Under the pieces are notes generated by a model. It worked only from the letters and a program-made list of their open reading frames with translations. It did not search any database and was not told where the DNA came from. The position numbers were made by a program, and so were the translations under genes. This document shows positions 7,875 through 16,988 of a stretch of DNA of 61,823 nucleotides, piece after piece; positions within the stretch are counted from its first letter, which is position 1; every line of letters begins with the position of its first letter. Source of the stretch: Clostridiaceae bacterium (GTDB lineage: Bacteria; Bacillota; Clostridia; Clostridiales; Clostridiaceae); NCBI GenBank assembly GCA_014380625.1, contig JACMJL010000118.1, forward strand, positions 1 to 61,823. The letters are read 5' to 3'.

Positions 7875-8945
7875 ATGAAATTACCTCCATTACAAATAGG
7901 AGATTTAATAGCAAAGCTTCCAATAATCCAGGGAGCAATGGGCGTTGGAGTATCTTTGTCAGGATTAGCTGGAGCAGTTGCCAACGAAGGTGGAATCGGA
8001 GTTATATCTGGAGTTCAGATAGGTTTTCAAGAACCTGATTTTGAAACAAATACCTTAGAGGCTAATATAAGAGCGTTAAGAAAAGAAATAAGAAAAGCAA
8101 GAGAAATAAGCCCTAAAGGTATTATTGGAATAAATTTTTTGGTTGCTATGAATAACTATGAAAAAATAGCAAAAGCAGCAGTAGAGGAAGGCATTGATAT
8201 AATTATTTCTGGAGCTGGATTACCAACGCTGCTACCATCTATAGTAGAAGGGTTTAAAACTAAAATAGCTCCTATAGTATCTTCAGGAAAGGCTGCAGCA
8301 GTAATATGTAAGATGTGGGATAAAAGGCATGGCAGGGTACCTGATTTAGTAGTAGTTGAAGGCCCTGATGCTGGTGGTCATTTAGGATACTCCACAGAAG
8401 AGCTTCTATCTAGTGAAAGGCATGAATTAAGTGAAATACTGGTAGAGGTTATTAAAGAAGTTAAAGTTTATGAGGAAAAGTATGGTAAAAGCATTCCTGT
8501 GGTAGCTGCAGGTGGAATATATACAGGTAAAGATATTGTTAAATATATGAAGTTAGGTGCTGCTGGAGTGCAGATGGCAACAAGGTTTATTGGAACTGAA
8601 GAATGTGACGCGGATATAAAATATAAAGAGGCGTTTATAAGTGCTAGTGCAGAGGATATTCAAATAGTAAAAAGCCCTGTAGGAATGCCAGGAAGAGCAA
8701 TAAGAAATAAACTTATTGTAGACCTAGAAAAGGGACCTATAAAGGTTACTAAATGTTTTAATTGCTTAAAGCCATGTAATCCAGCTGAAACTCCATATTG
8801 CATTTCTAAGGCATTAATTCAGGCAGTAGAGGGTAAGGTAGATGAGGGTTTAATATTTACTGGAACTAACGGATATAGAATACATAAAATTGTAACAGTT
8901 AAAGAGATCATAAACGAACTGGTGACGGAAGCAGAGGCAAATTAA
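7875..8945 (+). CDS. FMN-dependent oxidoreductase of the nitronate monooxygenase/FabK family
   Basis: First gene of the fatty acid operon; 356 residues with an FMN-binding TIM barrel. Visible family marks are IQGAMGVGVS near the N terminus, DAGGHLG with H169, and AAGGIYTG (211-218). It differs from the FabK further down the operon by about 40 extra residues that include C294, C297, C301 and C309 (CX2CX3CX7C), a possible Fe-S site. That makes a FabX-like role in unsaturated fatty acid synthesis possible, but the usual label is nitronate monooxygenase. The ATG follows AAGGAG. Confidence 0.85.
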   Translation: MKLPPLQIGDLIAKLPIIQGAMGVGVSLSGLAGAVANEGGIGVISGVQIGFQEPDFETNTLEANIRALRKEIRKAREISPKGIIGINFLVAMNNYEKIAKAAVEEGIDIIISGAGLPTLLPSIVEGFKTKIAPIVSSGKAAAVICKMWDKRHGRVPDLVVVEGPDAGGHLGYSTEELLSSERHELSEILVEVIKEVKVYEEKYGKSIPVVAAGGIYTGKDIVKYMKLGAAGVQMATRFIGTEECDADIKYKEAFISASAEDIQIVKSPVGMPGRAIRNKLIVDLEKGPIKVTKCFNCLKPCNPAETPYCISKALIQAVEGKVDEGLIFTGTNGYRIHKIVTVKEIINELVTEAEAN

Positions 8946-8947
8946 AA

Positions 8948-9433
8948 ATGGATAAAGTTTTTAATGTTTTAAACGAGTTAATGGTGGATATATTTAATGA
9001 TATCCTTACTATCGAGCAGACTGCACTTCAGGAAGGTAGTTTTAGTGATATTTCAGTTACTGAAATTCATACATTAGAAGCTATAGGGATGTATAGAACT
9101 AGAACTATGTCTGAGGTTTCCGCAACCTTAGGGATTACCATTGGAACATTGTCCGTGGCAATAAATAATCTTGTAAAAAAGGATTATGTGGAAAGAAAGA
9201 GAACTGATATAGACAGAAGGGTTGTTAATATTCAACTTACTAAACGCGGAAAACTAGCCTTTAGAATTCATGAAAAGTTTCATTCAGATATGATAAAAGC
9301 CACTATAGATGGTCTTACAGATGAGGAGAATGTAATCCTAGTAAAATCCCTAGCTCAGTTAAATGACTTTTTTAAGATCAACTATAATTTAATTGGTGGT
9401 AAAAAAAAGGAGCAGATAAATGAAGGAAGTTAA
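8948..9433 (+). CDS. fabT: MarR-family regulator FabT
   Basis: Winged-helix MarR-family protein of 161 residues. The recognition region reads TMSEVSATLGITIGTLSVAINNLVKKDYVERKR (given from residue 53), followed by the wing DRRVVNIQLT. Position inside a fab operon, together with a FabT-type operator over the promoter, identifies it as FabT, which represses fatty acid genes when charged with acyl-ACP. It starts two bases after the preceding stop and overlaps fabH by 14 bases. Confidence 0.9.
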   Translation: MDKVFNVLNELMVDIFNDILTIEQTALQEGSFSDISVTEIHTLEAIGMYRTRTMSEVSATLGITIGTLSVAINNLVKKDYVERKRTDIDRRVVNIQLTKRGKLAFRIHEKFHSDMIKATIDGLTDEENVILVKSLAQLNDFFKINYNLIGGKKKEQINEGS

Positions 9434-10388
9434 AATTTTAAGCTTTGGGGGTTATGTCCCTGAAAGAATAGTAACAAATAATGAACTTATGACCGTAGTA
9501 GAGACTACGGATGAGTGGATTTCTAGCATGACTGGAATTAAAGAAAGAAGAATAAGTGAAGGGGAAAATACCTCGGATTTGGCTGCTAAAGCTGCAAAAA
9601 TAGCTTTAGAAAGAGCAAATTTAAAACCAGAAGATATAGACTTAATTATATTGGCTACTACTTCACCTGATAATTTCACACCAGCTTCAGCCTGTATGGT
9701 TCAGGGAATCATTGGGGCAGTTAATGCCTTTTGTTTTGATATGAATGCAGCCTGTTCAGGATTTTTATATGCTTTAAATACAGCATCACAATTTATTAAA
9801 ACTGGACAATGTAAGAATGCCATAGTTATTGGTGCAGAGGTATTATCAAAGATCGTAGATTGGACAGATAGAAACACTTGTGTTTTGTTTGGAGATGGCG
9901 CAGGTGCCGTTGTAATAACGGCTAGTGAGGTTCCTGGAATTTTATCCATTCATTCTGGTTCTGACGGAAGTAAGGGAATGGTGTTAACATGTCCAGCTAC
10001 ACCGCTTACGAATATGCTTACTAAGGATGAAACTACAAAATGCTATATAGAAATGAACGGTAGAGAAGTGTTTAAATTTGCTGCAAGAGTAATTCCAGAC
10101 AGTGTTGAAAGGGTTTTAAAGGAAGCAAATTTAACTCTAGAGGATATAAAATATATTGTTCCTCATCAAGCTAATATTAGAATAATTGAGAGTGCCTCAA
10201 AAAAACTTGGAATAGGTATTGATAAATTTTACGTAAATCTTGACAAGTTTGGAAATACATCTGCTGCAAGTATACCAATCGCGCTGAATGAGATGCACGA
10301 AAATGGATTGTTTATAAAAGGTGATAAGATTATAGCAGTGGGTTTTGGCGGCGGATTAACTTGGGGTGCAGCGCTTATAGAAATTTAG
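9420..10388 (+). CDS. fabH: beta-ketoacyl-ACP synthase III
   Basis: Condenses an acyl-CoA with malonyl-ACP to start each fatty acid chain. The 322-residue protein has the full catalytic triad of the family: Cys in AACSGFLYAL (near residue 113), His in PHQANIRI and Asn in GNTSAASIP. The C-terminal GFGGGLTWGA signature is present. The ATG lies inside the end of fabT, with AAAGGAG upstream. Confidence 0.95.
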   Translation: MKEVKILSFGGYVPERIVTNNELMTVVETTDEWISSMTGIKERRISEGENTSDLAAKAAKIALERANLKPEDIDLIILATTSPDNFTPASACMVQGIIGAVNAFCFDMNAACSGFLYALNTASQFIKTGQCKNAIVIGAEVLSKIVDWTDRNTCVLFGDGAGAVVITASEVPGILSIHSGSDGSKGMVLTCPATPLTNMLTKDETTKCYIEMNGREVFKFAARVIPDSVERVLKEANLTLEDIKYIVPHQANIRIIESASKKLGIGIDKFYVNLDKFGNTSAASIPIALNEMHENGLFIKGDKIIAVGFGGGLTWGAALIEI

Positions 10389-10414
10389 GGCATTATAGTG
10401 GTCTTTAACTATCG

Positions 10415-10487
10415 TAAATTTGAAAGGAATAAATGGGCTTAAGTCATTATTAATATTATTTTAAATTTCCGGTTCCTTTTAAATTTA
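10415..10487 (+). other. long-range inverted repeat between fabH and acpP
   Basis: TAAATTTGAAAGGAA (10415-10429) pairs with TTCCTTTTAAATTTA (10473-10487): 15 pairs with one G-U, around a 43-base AT-rich loop. There is no U-run after it, so it is not a normal terminator. It sits in the only long gap (141 bases) inside the operon and may shape acpP mRNA stability or expression. Confidence 0.5.
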
Positions 10488-10529
10488 ATGATAATTAAAA
10501 ATAAATGAAATGGTAAGGGGAGAATATTA

Positions 10530-10757
10530 ATGGTTTTTGAAAAAGTTAAAAAGCTAATTGGCTTACAGTTAGGAATTGGGGAAGATGAAATAGGAGAAGG
10601 TACCACCTTTGAAGACTTAGGAATTGATTCCTTAGAAATTTTTGAAATCATTATGGCTTTAGAGGACGAGTTTCATATTGAAATTCCAAATGAAGATGTT
10701 GAAAGCATTAAAGATATAGCTGATATAACTAAATATATACAAAGTAAAATAGAGTAA
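10530..10757 (+). CDS. acpP: acyl carrier protein
   Basis: A 75-residue acidic carrier protein. The serine that takes the 4'-phosphopantetheine arm is in GIDSLEIFEI, around residue 33, within the standard D-S-L motif. All acyl intermediates made by the flanking fab enzymes ride on it. It is preceded by AAGGGGAG and a 141-base gap containing a large inverted repeat, which suggests its level is set separately from its neighbours. Confidence 0.97.
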   Translation: MVFEKVKKLIGLQLGIGEDEIGEGTTFEDLGIDSLEIFEIIMALEDEFHIEIPNEDVESIKDIADITKYIQSKIE

Positions 10758-10783
10758 GAGATTGCCAAATGGGAGGGCGCATT

Positions 10784-11728
10784 ATGATAGAAACCAATTT
10801 ATGTAGTCTACTAGGTATAAAATATCCAATAATTCAAGGTGGCATGGCCTGGGTTGCTGAAAGCACTTTGGCCGCAGGAGTTTCAAATGCTGGCGGTTTA
10901 GGGTTAATAGCTGCTGCAAATGCACCTGTGGATTATGTTAGAGAAGAAATAAGGAAGGCTAAAAAGTTAACAGATAAGCCTTTTGGAGTAAATATAATGC
11001 TTTTAAGTGATAATGCAGAAGAAATAGCTAAGTTGGTTTGTGAAGAGGGAGTTAAAGTAGTAACAACTGGTGCTGGTAATCCTGGAAAGTTCGTAGAGAT
11101 GTGGAAGGCTCATGGTATTAAGATTATTACTGTTGTGGCTTCTGTGGCTTTGGCAAAAAGAATGGAAAGATCAGGAGTAGATGCGATAATTGCTGAAGGT
11201 TGTGAAAGTGGTGGACATATAGGAGAGCTCACAACTATGGCTTTAGTGCCCCAAGTAGTAGATGCAGTTAGTATCCCTGTTATAGCTGCTGGTGGAATTG
11301 GTGACGGAAGAGGAGTAGCAGCGGTTTTTGCACTTGGCGCAGTGGGTGTGCAGGTAGGAACTAGATTCTTAGTAGCAAATGAATGCACTGTACATCAAAA
11401 TTATAAAAATAGGGTTATTGCTGCTAAGGATAGTGATTCAGTAGTAACTGGAAGGCCTACAGGCCACCCTGTTAGAGTACTAAGAAATAAATTAACTAGA
11501 CAGTTTCAACTTTTAGAAAAGGACAAATCTACATTTCTAGAGTTATTTGAAGAACTAGGTAGAGGAGCGCTTCCTAGAGCTGCAAAAGAAGGAGATATAG
11601 AAATGGGTTCCGTTATGGCTGGACAGATATCTGGACTAATAAAAAAAGAGCAGAGTTGTTTGGAGATAATTGAGGAAATGTTTGGAGAAGCTGAGAAGAT
11701 TATGAGGAATCCAGTATGGGTAAAATAG
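10784..11728 (+). CDS. fabK: enoyl-ACP reductase II
   Basis: FMN- and NAD(P)H-dependent reductase for the last step of each elongation cycle; its presence and the absence of a fabI gene here fit triclosan-insensitive synthesis. I chose the ATG at 10784 after GGGAGG (10770-10775); an ATG at 10769 lies in the ribosome site. The 314-residue protein shows IIQGGMAWV, ESGGHIGELTT with the catalytic His, and AAGGIGDGRG. It overlaps fabD by 13 bases. Confidence 0.94.
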   Translation: MIETNLCSLLGIKYPIIQGGMAWVAESTLAAGVSNAGGLGLIAAANAPVDYVREEIRKAKKLTDKPFGVNIMLLSDNAEEIAKLVCEEGVKVVTTGAGNPGKFVEMWKAHGIKIITVVASVALAKRMERSGVDAIIAEGCESGGHIGELTTMALVPQVVDAVSIPVIAAGGIGDGRGVAAVFALGAVGVQVGTRFLVANECTVHQNYKNRVIAAKDSDSVVTGRPTGHPVRVLRNKLTRQFQLLEKDKSTFLELFEELGRGALPRAAKEGDIEMGSVMAGQISGLIKKEQSCLEIIEEMFGEAEKIMRNPVWVK

Positions 11729-12651
11729 CATTTATTTTTTCAGGTCAAGGGGCACAATATCCAGGTATGGGAAAAGATTTATATGAAAACTTTGAAGTCT
11801 CAAAAGAGATTTTTGAAAAAGCGAAGATTGCGTTAGGCTTTGATGTTACAAAACTTTGCTTTGAGGGACCTCAAGAGGAACTAAACAAAACAGAAAACAC
11901 TCAACCTACCATACTTACCATGAGTATTGCAGCGCTTAGAGCTTTAGAGTCTAAGGGAATCCATGCAGATGTTACTGCGGGATTAAGCTTGGGTGAATAT
12001 TCAGCTCTGGTATGTAGTGGAGTATTTAAATTTGAGGATGCAGTTAAGCTGGTAAAAAAAAGAGGAAGGTTTATGCAGGATGCGGTTCCAGTGGGAATTG
12101 GGGCTATGGCTGCAATATTGGGACTTGAAGCAGAAAAGATTAAAGAGGCCTGCGAAAAAGCAAGTGAAATCGGAATAGTTGAGGGTGCAAACTTCAATTG
12201 TCCAGGACAGATAGTAATTGCTGGGGAAGTAAAAGCTGTTGAAAGAGCTGCTGCGATTTGCAAGGAGCTAGGTGCTAAAAGAGCAATGATGCTTCCAGTT
12301 AGTGCACCTTTTCACACATCAATGCTAGCGCCAGCGGGAGAGAAACTTGCAGAAGAATTAAAAGACATAGAACTTCTAGAAATGAATATTCCTGTTATTA
12401 CCAATGTGACAGGGGAATATATTGAGGATATTGGTCAAGTTAAAGAAATTCTTAAAACTCAGCTTAAGAGTTCAGTAATGTGGGAGCACACTATAAGAAA
12501 CATGATAAGGGATGGTGTAGATACCTTTGTTGAGATAGGCCCAGGTAAGACACTGTGCGGATTCGTAAAGAAAATCGATAAGAATTTAAAGATAGTAAAT
12601 GTGGAAGATTTAGCTTCCTTAGAAAATGCAGTAACAATAATAAATTCGTAG
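11716..12651 (+). CDS. fabD: malonyl-CoA:ACP transacylase
   Basis: Moves malonyl groups from CoA to ACP. The 311-residue protein begins with FIFSGQGAQYPGMG, has the nucleophile Ser in GLSLGEYSAL (near residue 92) and the catalytic His in PFHTSML (near residue 199). The start lies inside fabK, so translation is coupled. Product feeds FabH and FabF encoded on either side. Confidence 0.96.
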   Translation: MGKIAFIFSGQGAQYPGMGKDLYENFEVSKEIFEKAKIALGFDVTKLCFEGPQEELNKTENTQPTILTMSIAALRALESKGIHADVTAGLSLGEYSALVCSGVFKFEDAVKLVKKRGRFMQDAVPVGIGAMAAILGLEAEKIKEACEKASEIGIVEGANFNCPGQIVIAGEVKAVERAAAICKELGAKRAMMLPVSAPFHTSMLAPAGEKLAEELKDIELLEMNIPVITNVTGEYIEDIGQVKEILKTQLKSSVMWEHTIRNMIRDGVDTFVEIGPGKTLCGFVKKIDKNLKIVNVEDLASLENAVTIINS

Positions 12652-12667
12652 TTTATGGAGGAATCTT

Positions 12668-13408
12668 ATGTTAAATGGAAAAACTGCCCTTGTAACAGGT
12701 GCAAGTAGAGGAATAGGAAGAGCTATAGCACTTAAATTAGCCGAGTTAGGTGCAAATCTAATTTTAAATTATAATAAAAGCTTAAGCTCAATAGAAGAAG
12801 TTGTTAAGGAAATTGAGTCAAAAGGTGGTAAAGCAATTGCGATTCAAGGTGACGTTAGTGTCTTTGAAGAGGCTGAAAAGATTGTAAAGGCTGCCGTAAC
12901 TAACTTTGGATCCTTAGATATATTAATAAACAATGCTGGAATTACAAAGGATGGACTTTTATTAAGAATGAAGGAAGATGACTTTGATAGAGTAATAAGT
13001 GTAAATTTAAAAGGAGCATTTAATTGTATAAGACATGCATCCCCTGTTATGCTTAAGCAGAAGAGTGGTAGAATAGTAAATATATCTTCTGTAGTTGGTA
13101 TTACAGGAAATGCGGGTCAAGTAAATTATGCAGCTGCGAAGGCAGGTATAATAGGAATGACAAAGGCTACAGCGAAAGAACTAGCTTCTAGAGGGATTAC
13201 AGTAAATGCTGTGGCACCTGGTTTCATACAGACTGATATGACAGAGGAGTTATCTGATAAGGTTAAAGAAACTATTGTAGGAAATATTCCACTTAAAAAA
13301 TTGGGCACTGCAAAGGATGTAGCTAATTTAGTTGCCTTCTTAGTAGACGAGGACTCTTTATATATAACAGGACAGGTAATTAATGTAGATGGCGGAATGG
13401 TAATGTAA
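12668..13408 (+). CDS. fabG: 3-oxoacyl-ACP reductase
   Basis: NADPH-dependent SDR enzyme reducing 3-ketoacyl-ACP. The 246-residue protein has the glycine-rich GASRGIG cofactor loop, NNAG, the catalytic Ser in NISSVVG and YAAAKAG (YxxxK). The C terminus DEDSLYITGQVINVDGGM is typical of FabG. It follows fabD by 16 bases with GGAGG upstream. Confidence 0.95.
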   Translation: MLNGKTALVTGASRGIGRAIALKLAELGANLILNYNKSLSSIEEVVKEIESKGGKAIAIQGDVSVFEEAEKIVKAAVTNFGSLDILINNAGITKDGLLLRMKEDDFDRVISVNLKGAFNCIRHASPVMLKQKSGRIVNISSVVGITGNAGQVNYAAAKAGIIGMTKATAKELASRGITVNAVAPGFIQTDMTEELSDKVKETIVGNIPLKKLGTAKDVANLVAFLVDEDSLYITGQVINVDGGMVM

Positions 13409-13434
13409 CAAAAATTCAAAGATGAGGTGTAATT

Positions 13435-14670
13435 ATGAAAAATAGAGTTGTTATAACAGGAATGGGAGCAATAACTCCAATTGGAAACGATGTGGAGAGC
13501 TTTTGGAATGGAATAAAGGAAGGGAAATGTGGTATCGACTTTATAACTTGCTTTGACACTACAAATTTCAAAGCTAAGTTAGCGGCTGAGGTTAAGGATT
13601 TTAACCCTGAGGAAAGTATAGATAGAAGATCTGCAAAAAGGATGGCTAGATTTTGTCAACTAGCTGTTGCAAGTGCAAAAGAAGCTGTAGCTAATTCAAA
13701 TCTTGATATAGAGAATATTGCCCAAGAGCGTTTTGGGGTTATGGTTGGTTCAGGTATAGGCGGACTTGGTACTATTGAAGAACAACACGCAAAGCTTATG
13801 GAAAAGGGGCCAGGAAGAGTATCTCCTATGCTAATTCCAATGATAATTAGTAATATGGCTGCAGGTAATATTGCCATTGAATTCGGCGCAAAAGGAATCT
13901 GCTCTAATGTAGTAACTGCTTGTGCAACAGGGACAAATGCAATTGGAGAAGCCTTTCATTTGCTTCAAGACGATAGAGTAGATATAATGATAGCAGGTGG
14001 TACTGAGTCTTCAATTACACCATTAGGTATTGCAGGCTTTACTTCCATGACAGCACTAAGCACAAGTACGGACCCTTTAAGAGCTTCAATTCCTTTTGAT
14101 AAGGACAGAGATGGATTTATAATGGGTGAGGGAGCAGGAATACTTATACTTGAAACTCTTCAGCATGCCCAAAAAAGAGGAGCTAAGATTTACGGAGAAG
14201 TAGTGGGTTATGGAACTACTTGCGATGCATATCATATGACTTCACCTGCACCAGGTGGAGAAGGTGGAGCAAGAGCAATGAAGATGGCGATTAAAGAAGC
14301 TGGAATTAAGCCAGAGGAAATATCATATATTAATGCACATGGAACTAGTACCCCACCAAATGATAAATTAGAGACTGCAGCGATAAAGAGTGTTTTTGGA
14401 GAAGCAGCATATAAAATTCCTGTGAGTTCAACAAAGGCTATGACAGGACATATGCTTGGAGCTGCTGGTGCTATTGAAGCAATAGTTTGTGTTAAAGCCA
14501 TGGAGGAAAGTTTTGTACCTGCAACTATAGGATATGTAAATGCAGATCCAGAATGTGATTTAGATTATGTACCAAATAAAGGAAGAGAAGCAAACCTAGA
14601 ATACACACTTTCAAATTCTCTTGGCTTTGGTGGGCATAATGCTACAATAATAATGAAAGCCTGGAGGTAA
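13435..14670 (+). CDS. fabF: beta-ketoacyl-ACP synthase II
   Basis: Elongation condensing enzyme of 411 residues. Catalytic Cys is in VTACATGTNAIG (near residue 163), and the two histidines are in NAHGTSTPPND and TGHMLGAAGA. The C-terminal NSLGFGGHNA loop is present. The operon holds no fabB, so this is the only elongating KAS seen in the window. Its stop codon shares bases with the accB ribosome-site region. Confidence 0.96.
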   Translation: MKNRVVITGMGAITPIGNDVESFWNGIKEGKCGIDFITCFDTTNFKAKLAAEVKDFNPEESIDRRSAKRMARFCQLAVASAKEAVANSNLDIENIAQERFGVMVGSGIGGLGTIEEQHAKLMEKGPGRVSPMLIPMIISNMAAGNIAIEFGAKGICSNVVTACATGTNAIGEAFHLLQDDRVDIMIAGGTESSITPLGIAGFTSMTALSTSTDPLRASIPFDKDRDGFIMGEGAGILILETLQHAQKRGAKIYGEVVGYGTTCDAYHMTSPAPGGEGGARAMKMAIKEAGIKPEEISYINAHGTSTPPNDKLETAAIKSVFGEAAYKIPVSSTKAMTGHMLGAAGAIEAIVCVKAMEESFVPATIGYVNADPECDLDYVPNKGREANLEYTLSNSLGFGGHNATIIMKAWR

Positions 14671-14675
14671 TGGCA

Positions 14676-15167
14676 ATGGATTATAAAGCGATTCAAGAGC
14701 TAATACAAACCATAAATGAATCAGGGTTATATAGCCTTGAAGTTGAGAGTAATGGTACTCGTATTAAGATGTCAAAGGGACCAGAACAAGTGCTAGTAGG
14801 TAGTGCACCTGCAATGTCAAAGGTAGCGGTAGAGGTTTTGGATGAACCACAAACAGTTGCTACAGTTGAGGCACCAAAGACAAAAGCCAACGAAAAAATT
14901 GAAGTAGTAACGGATGATAATCTACATATAATTAAATCACCCATAGTAGGAACCTTTTACGCTTCCGCTTCTCCAGAGAAACCCCATTTCGTAAGTGTGG
15001 GTACTATGGTTAAAAAAGGATCAATACTTTGTATTTTAGAAGCTATGAAGCTTATGAATGAAATTGAAAGTGATGTAGATGGAGAAGTAGTAGAGGTACT
15101 TGTAAAAAGTGAAGATATGGTTGAATATGGTCAGTCCCTATTTAAGATAAAAGAGACTGGTAGATAA
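14676..15167 (+). CDS. accB: biotin carboxyl carrier protein of acetyl-CoA carboxylase
   Basis: Carrier subunit of acetyl-CoA carboxylase, 163 residues. I chose the ATG at 14676, eight bases after GGAGG (14663-14667); an ATG at 14670 overlaps the fabF stop and is too close. An N-terminal helical segment and a Pro/Ala/Val-rich linker precede the biotinyl domain. The biotinylated Lys is in the EAMKLMNE motif near the C terminus. Confidence 0.95.
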   Translation: MDYKAIQELIQTINESGLYSLEVESNGTRIKMSKGPEQVLVGSAPAMSKVAVEVLDEPQTVATVEAPKTKANEKIEVVTDDNLHIIKSPIVGTFYASASPEKPHFVSVGTMVKKGSILCILEAMKLMNEIESDVDGEVVEVLVKSEDMVEYGQSLFKIKETGR

Positions 15168-15179
15168 GAGGAGAAATTT

Positions 15180-15605
15180 ATGTTAAATATAAAAGAAATT
15201 CAAGAGATAATTCCCCATAGATACCCGTTTTTACTTATAGATAAAATAGAGGAAGTAACGCCTGGAGTAAGCGCTGTGGGTTATAAAAATGTAACTATGA
15301 ATGAATATTTTTTTCAGGGACATTTCCCTAGTGAACCTGTAATGCCTGGAGTATTGATAATTGAAGCTTTAGCTCAAGTAGGAGCAGTTGCCATACTTAG
15401 TCTCCAGGAAAACAAGGGCAAAATTGCATATTTTGCAGGAATTAATAATGCTAAATTTAGGCAGAAGGTTGTTCCAGGAGATACACTTAGACTAGAAATA
15501 GAGATAATTAAGAGAAAAGGGCCTATTGGAGTAGGGAAGGCTGTGGCAACTGTTAATGGGAAAAAAGTAGCTGAGGCAGAATTAACCTTCGCTATAGGAT
15601 TATAA
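15180..15605 (+). CDS. fabZ: 3-hydroxyacyl-ACP dehydratase
   Basis: Hot-dog fold dehydratase of 141 residues. The catalytic His is in [13 protein letters not shown] and the acidic partner in the following LIIEALAQ helix. [12 protein letters not shown] at the N terminus is the standard FabZ opening. It is the only dehydratase of the operon; no fabA, fabM or second fabZ is seen. It sits between accB and accC, an order common in clostridia. Confidence 0.96.
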   Translation: MLNIKEIQEIIPHRYPFLLIDKIEEVTPGVSAVGYKNVTMNEYFFQGHFPSEPVMPGVLIIEALAQVGAVAILSLQENKGKIAYFAGINNAKFRQKVVPGDTLRLEIEIIKRKGPIGVGKAVATVNGKKVAEAELTFAIGL

Positions 15606-15629
15606 TAATGGGTAAATGGAGGTCTAAGT

Positions 15630-16973
15630 ATGTTTAGCAAAATTTTAATTGCAAATAGAGGTGAAATTGCGGTTAGGGTTATTCGTGCCTGTAGAGAACT
15701 TGGCATTGAAACTGTAGCGGTACATTCAGATATAGAGGGAGAGGCAATGCACTCAGAAATGGCTGACGAATCCGTGTGTATAGGACCTGCCAGAGTGAAA
15801 GATAGTTATTTAAACATGAAGAATATTATTAGTGCTACAGTATTAACGGGTGCACAGGCTATACATCCTGGCTTTGGTTTTCTTTCTGAGAATTCTAAGT
15901 TTGCGGAAATGTGTAGGGAATGCAATATTAACTTCATAGGACCATCACCTGAAACTATAGAGAGTATGGGTAATAAGTCTAAAGCTAGAGAAATAATGAT
16001 AGCTTCAGGAATACCAGTGATTCCAGGTTCTGATGGAGCTGTATATGACAGCGAAGAAGCCCTTGAAGCTGCAAAGAAAATTGGGTTCCCAGTTATGGTG
16101 AAAGCATCTGCAGGTGGCGGTGGTAGAGGAATTAGAGTGGTAAAAGAAGAAGGCGAATTTATTCGTGCCTTTGAAACAGCCAAGGCTGAAGCATTAGGAG
16201 CTTTCGGGGATGATACTATGTATATAGAGAAATTTGTTGAGAACCCCCGCCATATAGAATTTCAAATTTTAGGTGATAAGTTTGGAAATGTAATACATTT
16301 AGGTGAAAGAGATTGCTCTATCCAAAGAAGAAATCAGAAGGTGCTTGAAGAAGCTCCATCACCTGTTATGACTGAAAAACTTAGAAAAGAGATGGGTGAA
16401 ATGGCAGTTAAGGCTGCTAAAGCAGTTAATTATGAAAATGCAGGAACCATTGAATTTCTACTTGATAAAAATGGAAAGTACTATTTCATGGAAATGAATA
16501 CTAGAATACAAGTAGAGCATCCTATTACAGAAATGGTAACAGGTATAGATCTAGTTAAAGAACAATTAAGGATAGCCTCAGGAGAACCCTTAAGCATTAC
16601 CCAAGAGGATGTAAAAATTACTGGGCATGCTATTGAGTGTAGAATAAATGCTGAAAACCCTGCTGAGGGCTTTAGACCTTGTCCTGGGAGAATTGAAACT
16701 TTGCTAGTACCTGGTGGGCCTGGAGTTAGAATAGATAGTGCAGTTTATCAAGGTTATGTGATATCTCCTAATTATGATTCTATGATAGCAAAATTAATAA
16801 CTTATGGTAAGACCAGAGAAGAGGCTATGAGCACCATGAGAAGAGCTCTTGGTGAGTTTGTAGTAGAGGGAATACATACAAACATAGAGTTTGAGTTTTC
16901 TATTTTAAATAACGAAGCATTTATTAAAGGTAAATATGATACAGGATTTATAGGCACCGAATTTAATTTATAA
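15630..16973 (+). CDS. accC: biotin carboxylase subunit of acetyl-CoA carboxylase
   Basis: ATP-grasp enzyme of 447 residues that carboxylates biotin on AccB. It opens with FSKILIANRGEIAVRVIRA, and carries the glycine-rich ATP loop GGGGRGIR, the ERDCSIQRRNQK block and EMNTRIQVEHPITE. Length and motif order match bacterial AccC. Preceded by GGAGG. Confidence 0.97.
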   Translation: MFSKILIANRGEIAVRVIRACRELGIETVAVHSDIEGEAMHSEMADESVCIGPARVKDSYLNMKNIISATVLTGAQAIHPGFGFLSENSKFAEMCRECNINFIGPSPETIESMGNKSKAREIMIASGIPVIPGSDGAVYDSEEALEAAKKIGFPVMVKASAGGGGRGIRVVKEEGEFIRAFETAKAEALGAFGDDTMYIEKFVENPRHIEFQILGDKFGNVIHLGERDCSIQRRNQKVLEEAPSPVMTEKLRKEMGEMAVKAAKAVNYENAGTIEFLLDKNGKYYFMEMNTRIQVEHPITEMVTGIDLVKEQLRIASGEPLSITQEDVKITGHAIECRINAENPAEGFRPCPGRIETLLVPGGPGVRIDSAVYQGYVISPNYDSMIAKLITYGKTREEAMSTMRRALGEFVVEGIHTNIEFEFSILNNEAFIKGKYDTGFIGTEFNL

Positions 16974-16988
16974 GGCAGGTGAAAAGCC

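Noticed and set aside
11110-11388. Long antisense reading frames within fabK, fabD, fabF, accC and neighbours
   Set aside because: They mirror codon bias of the sense genes, have no ribosome sites and resemble no family; shadows of real genes.
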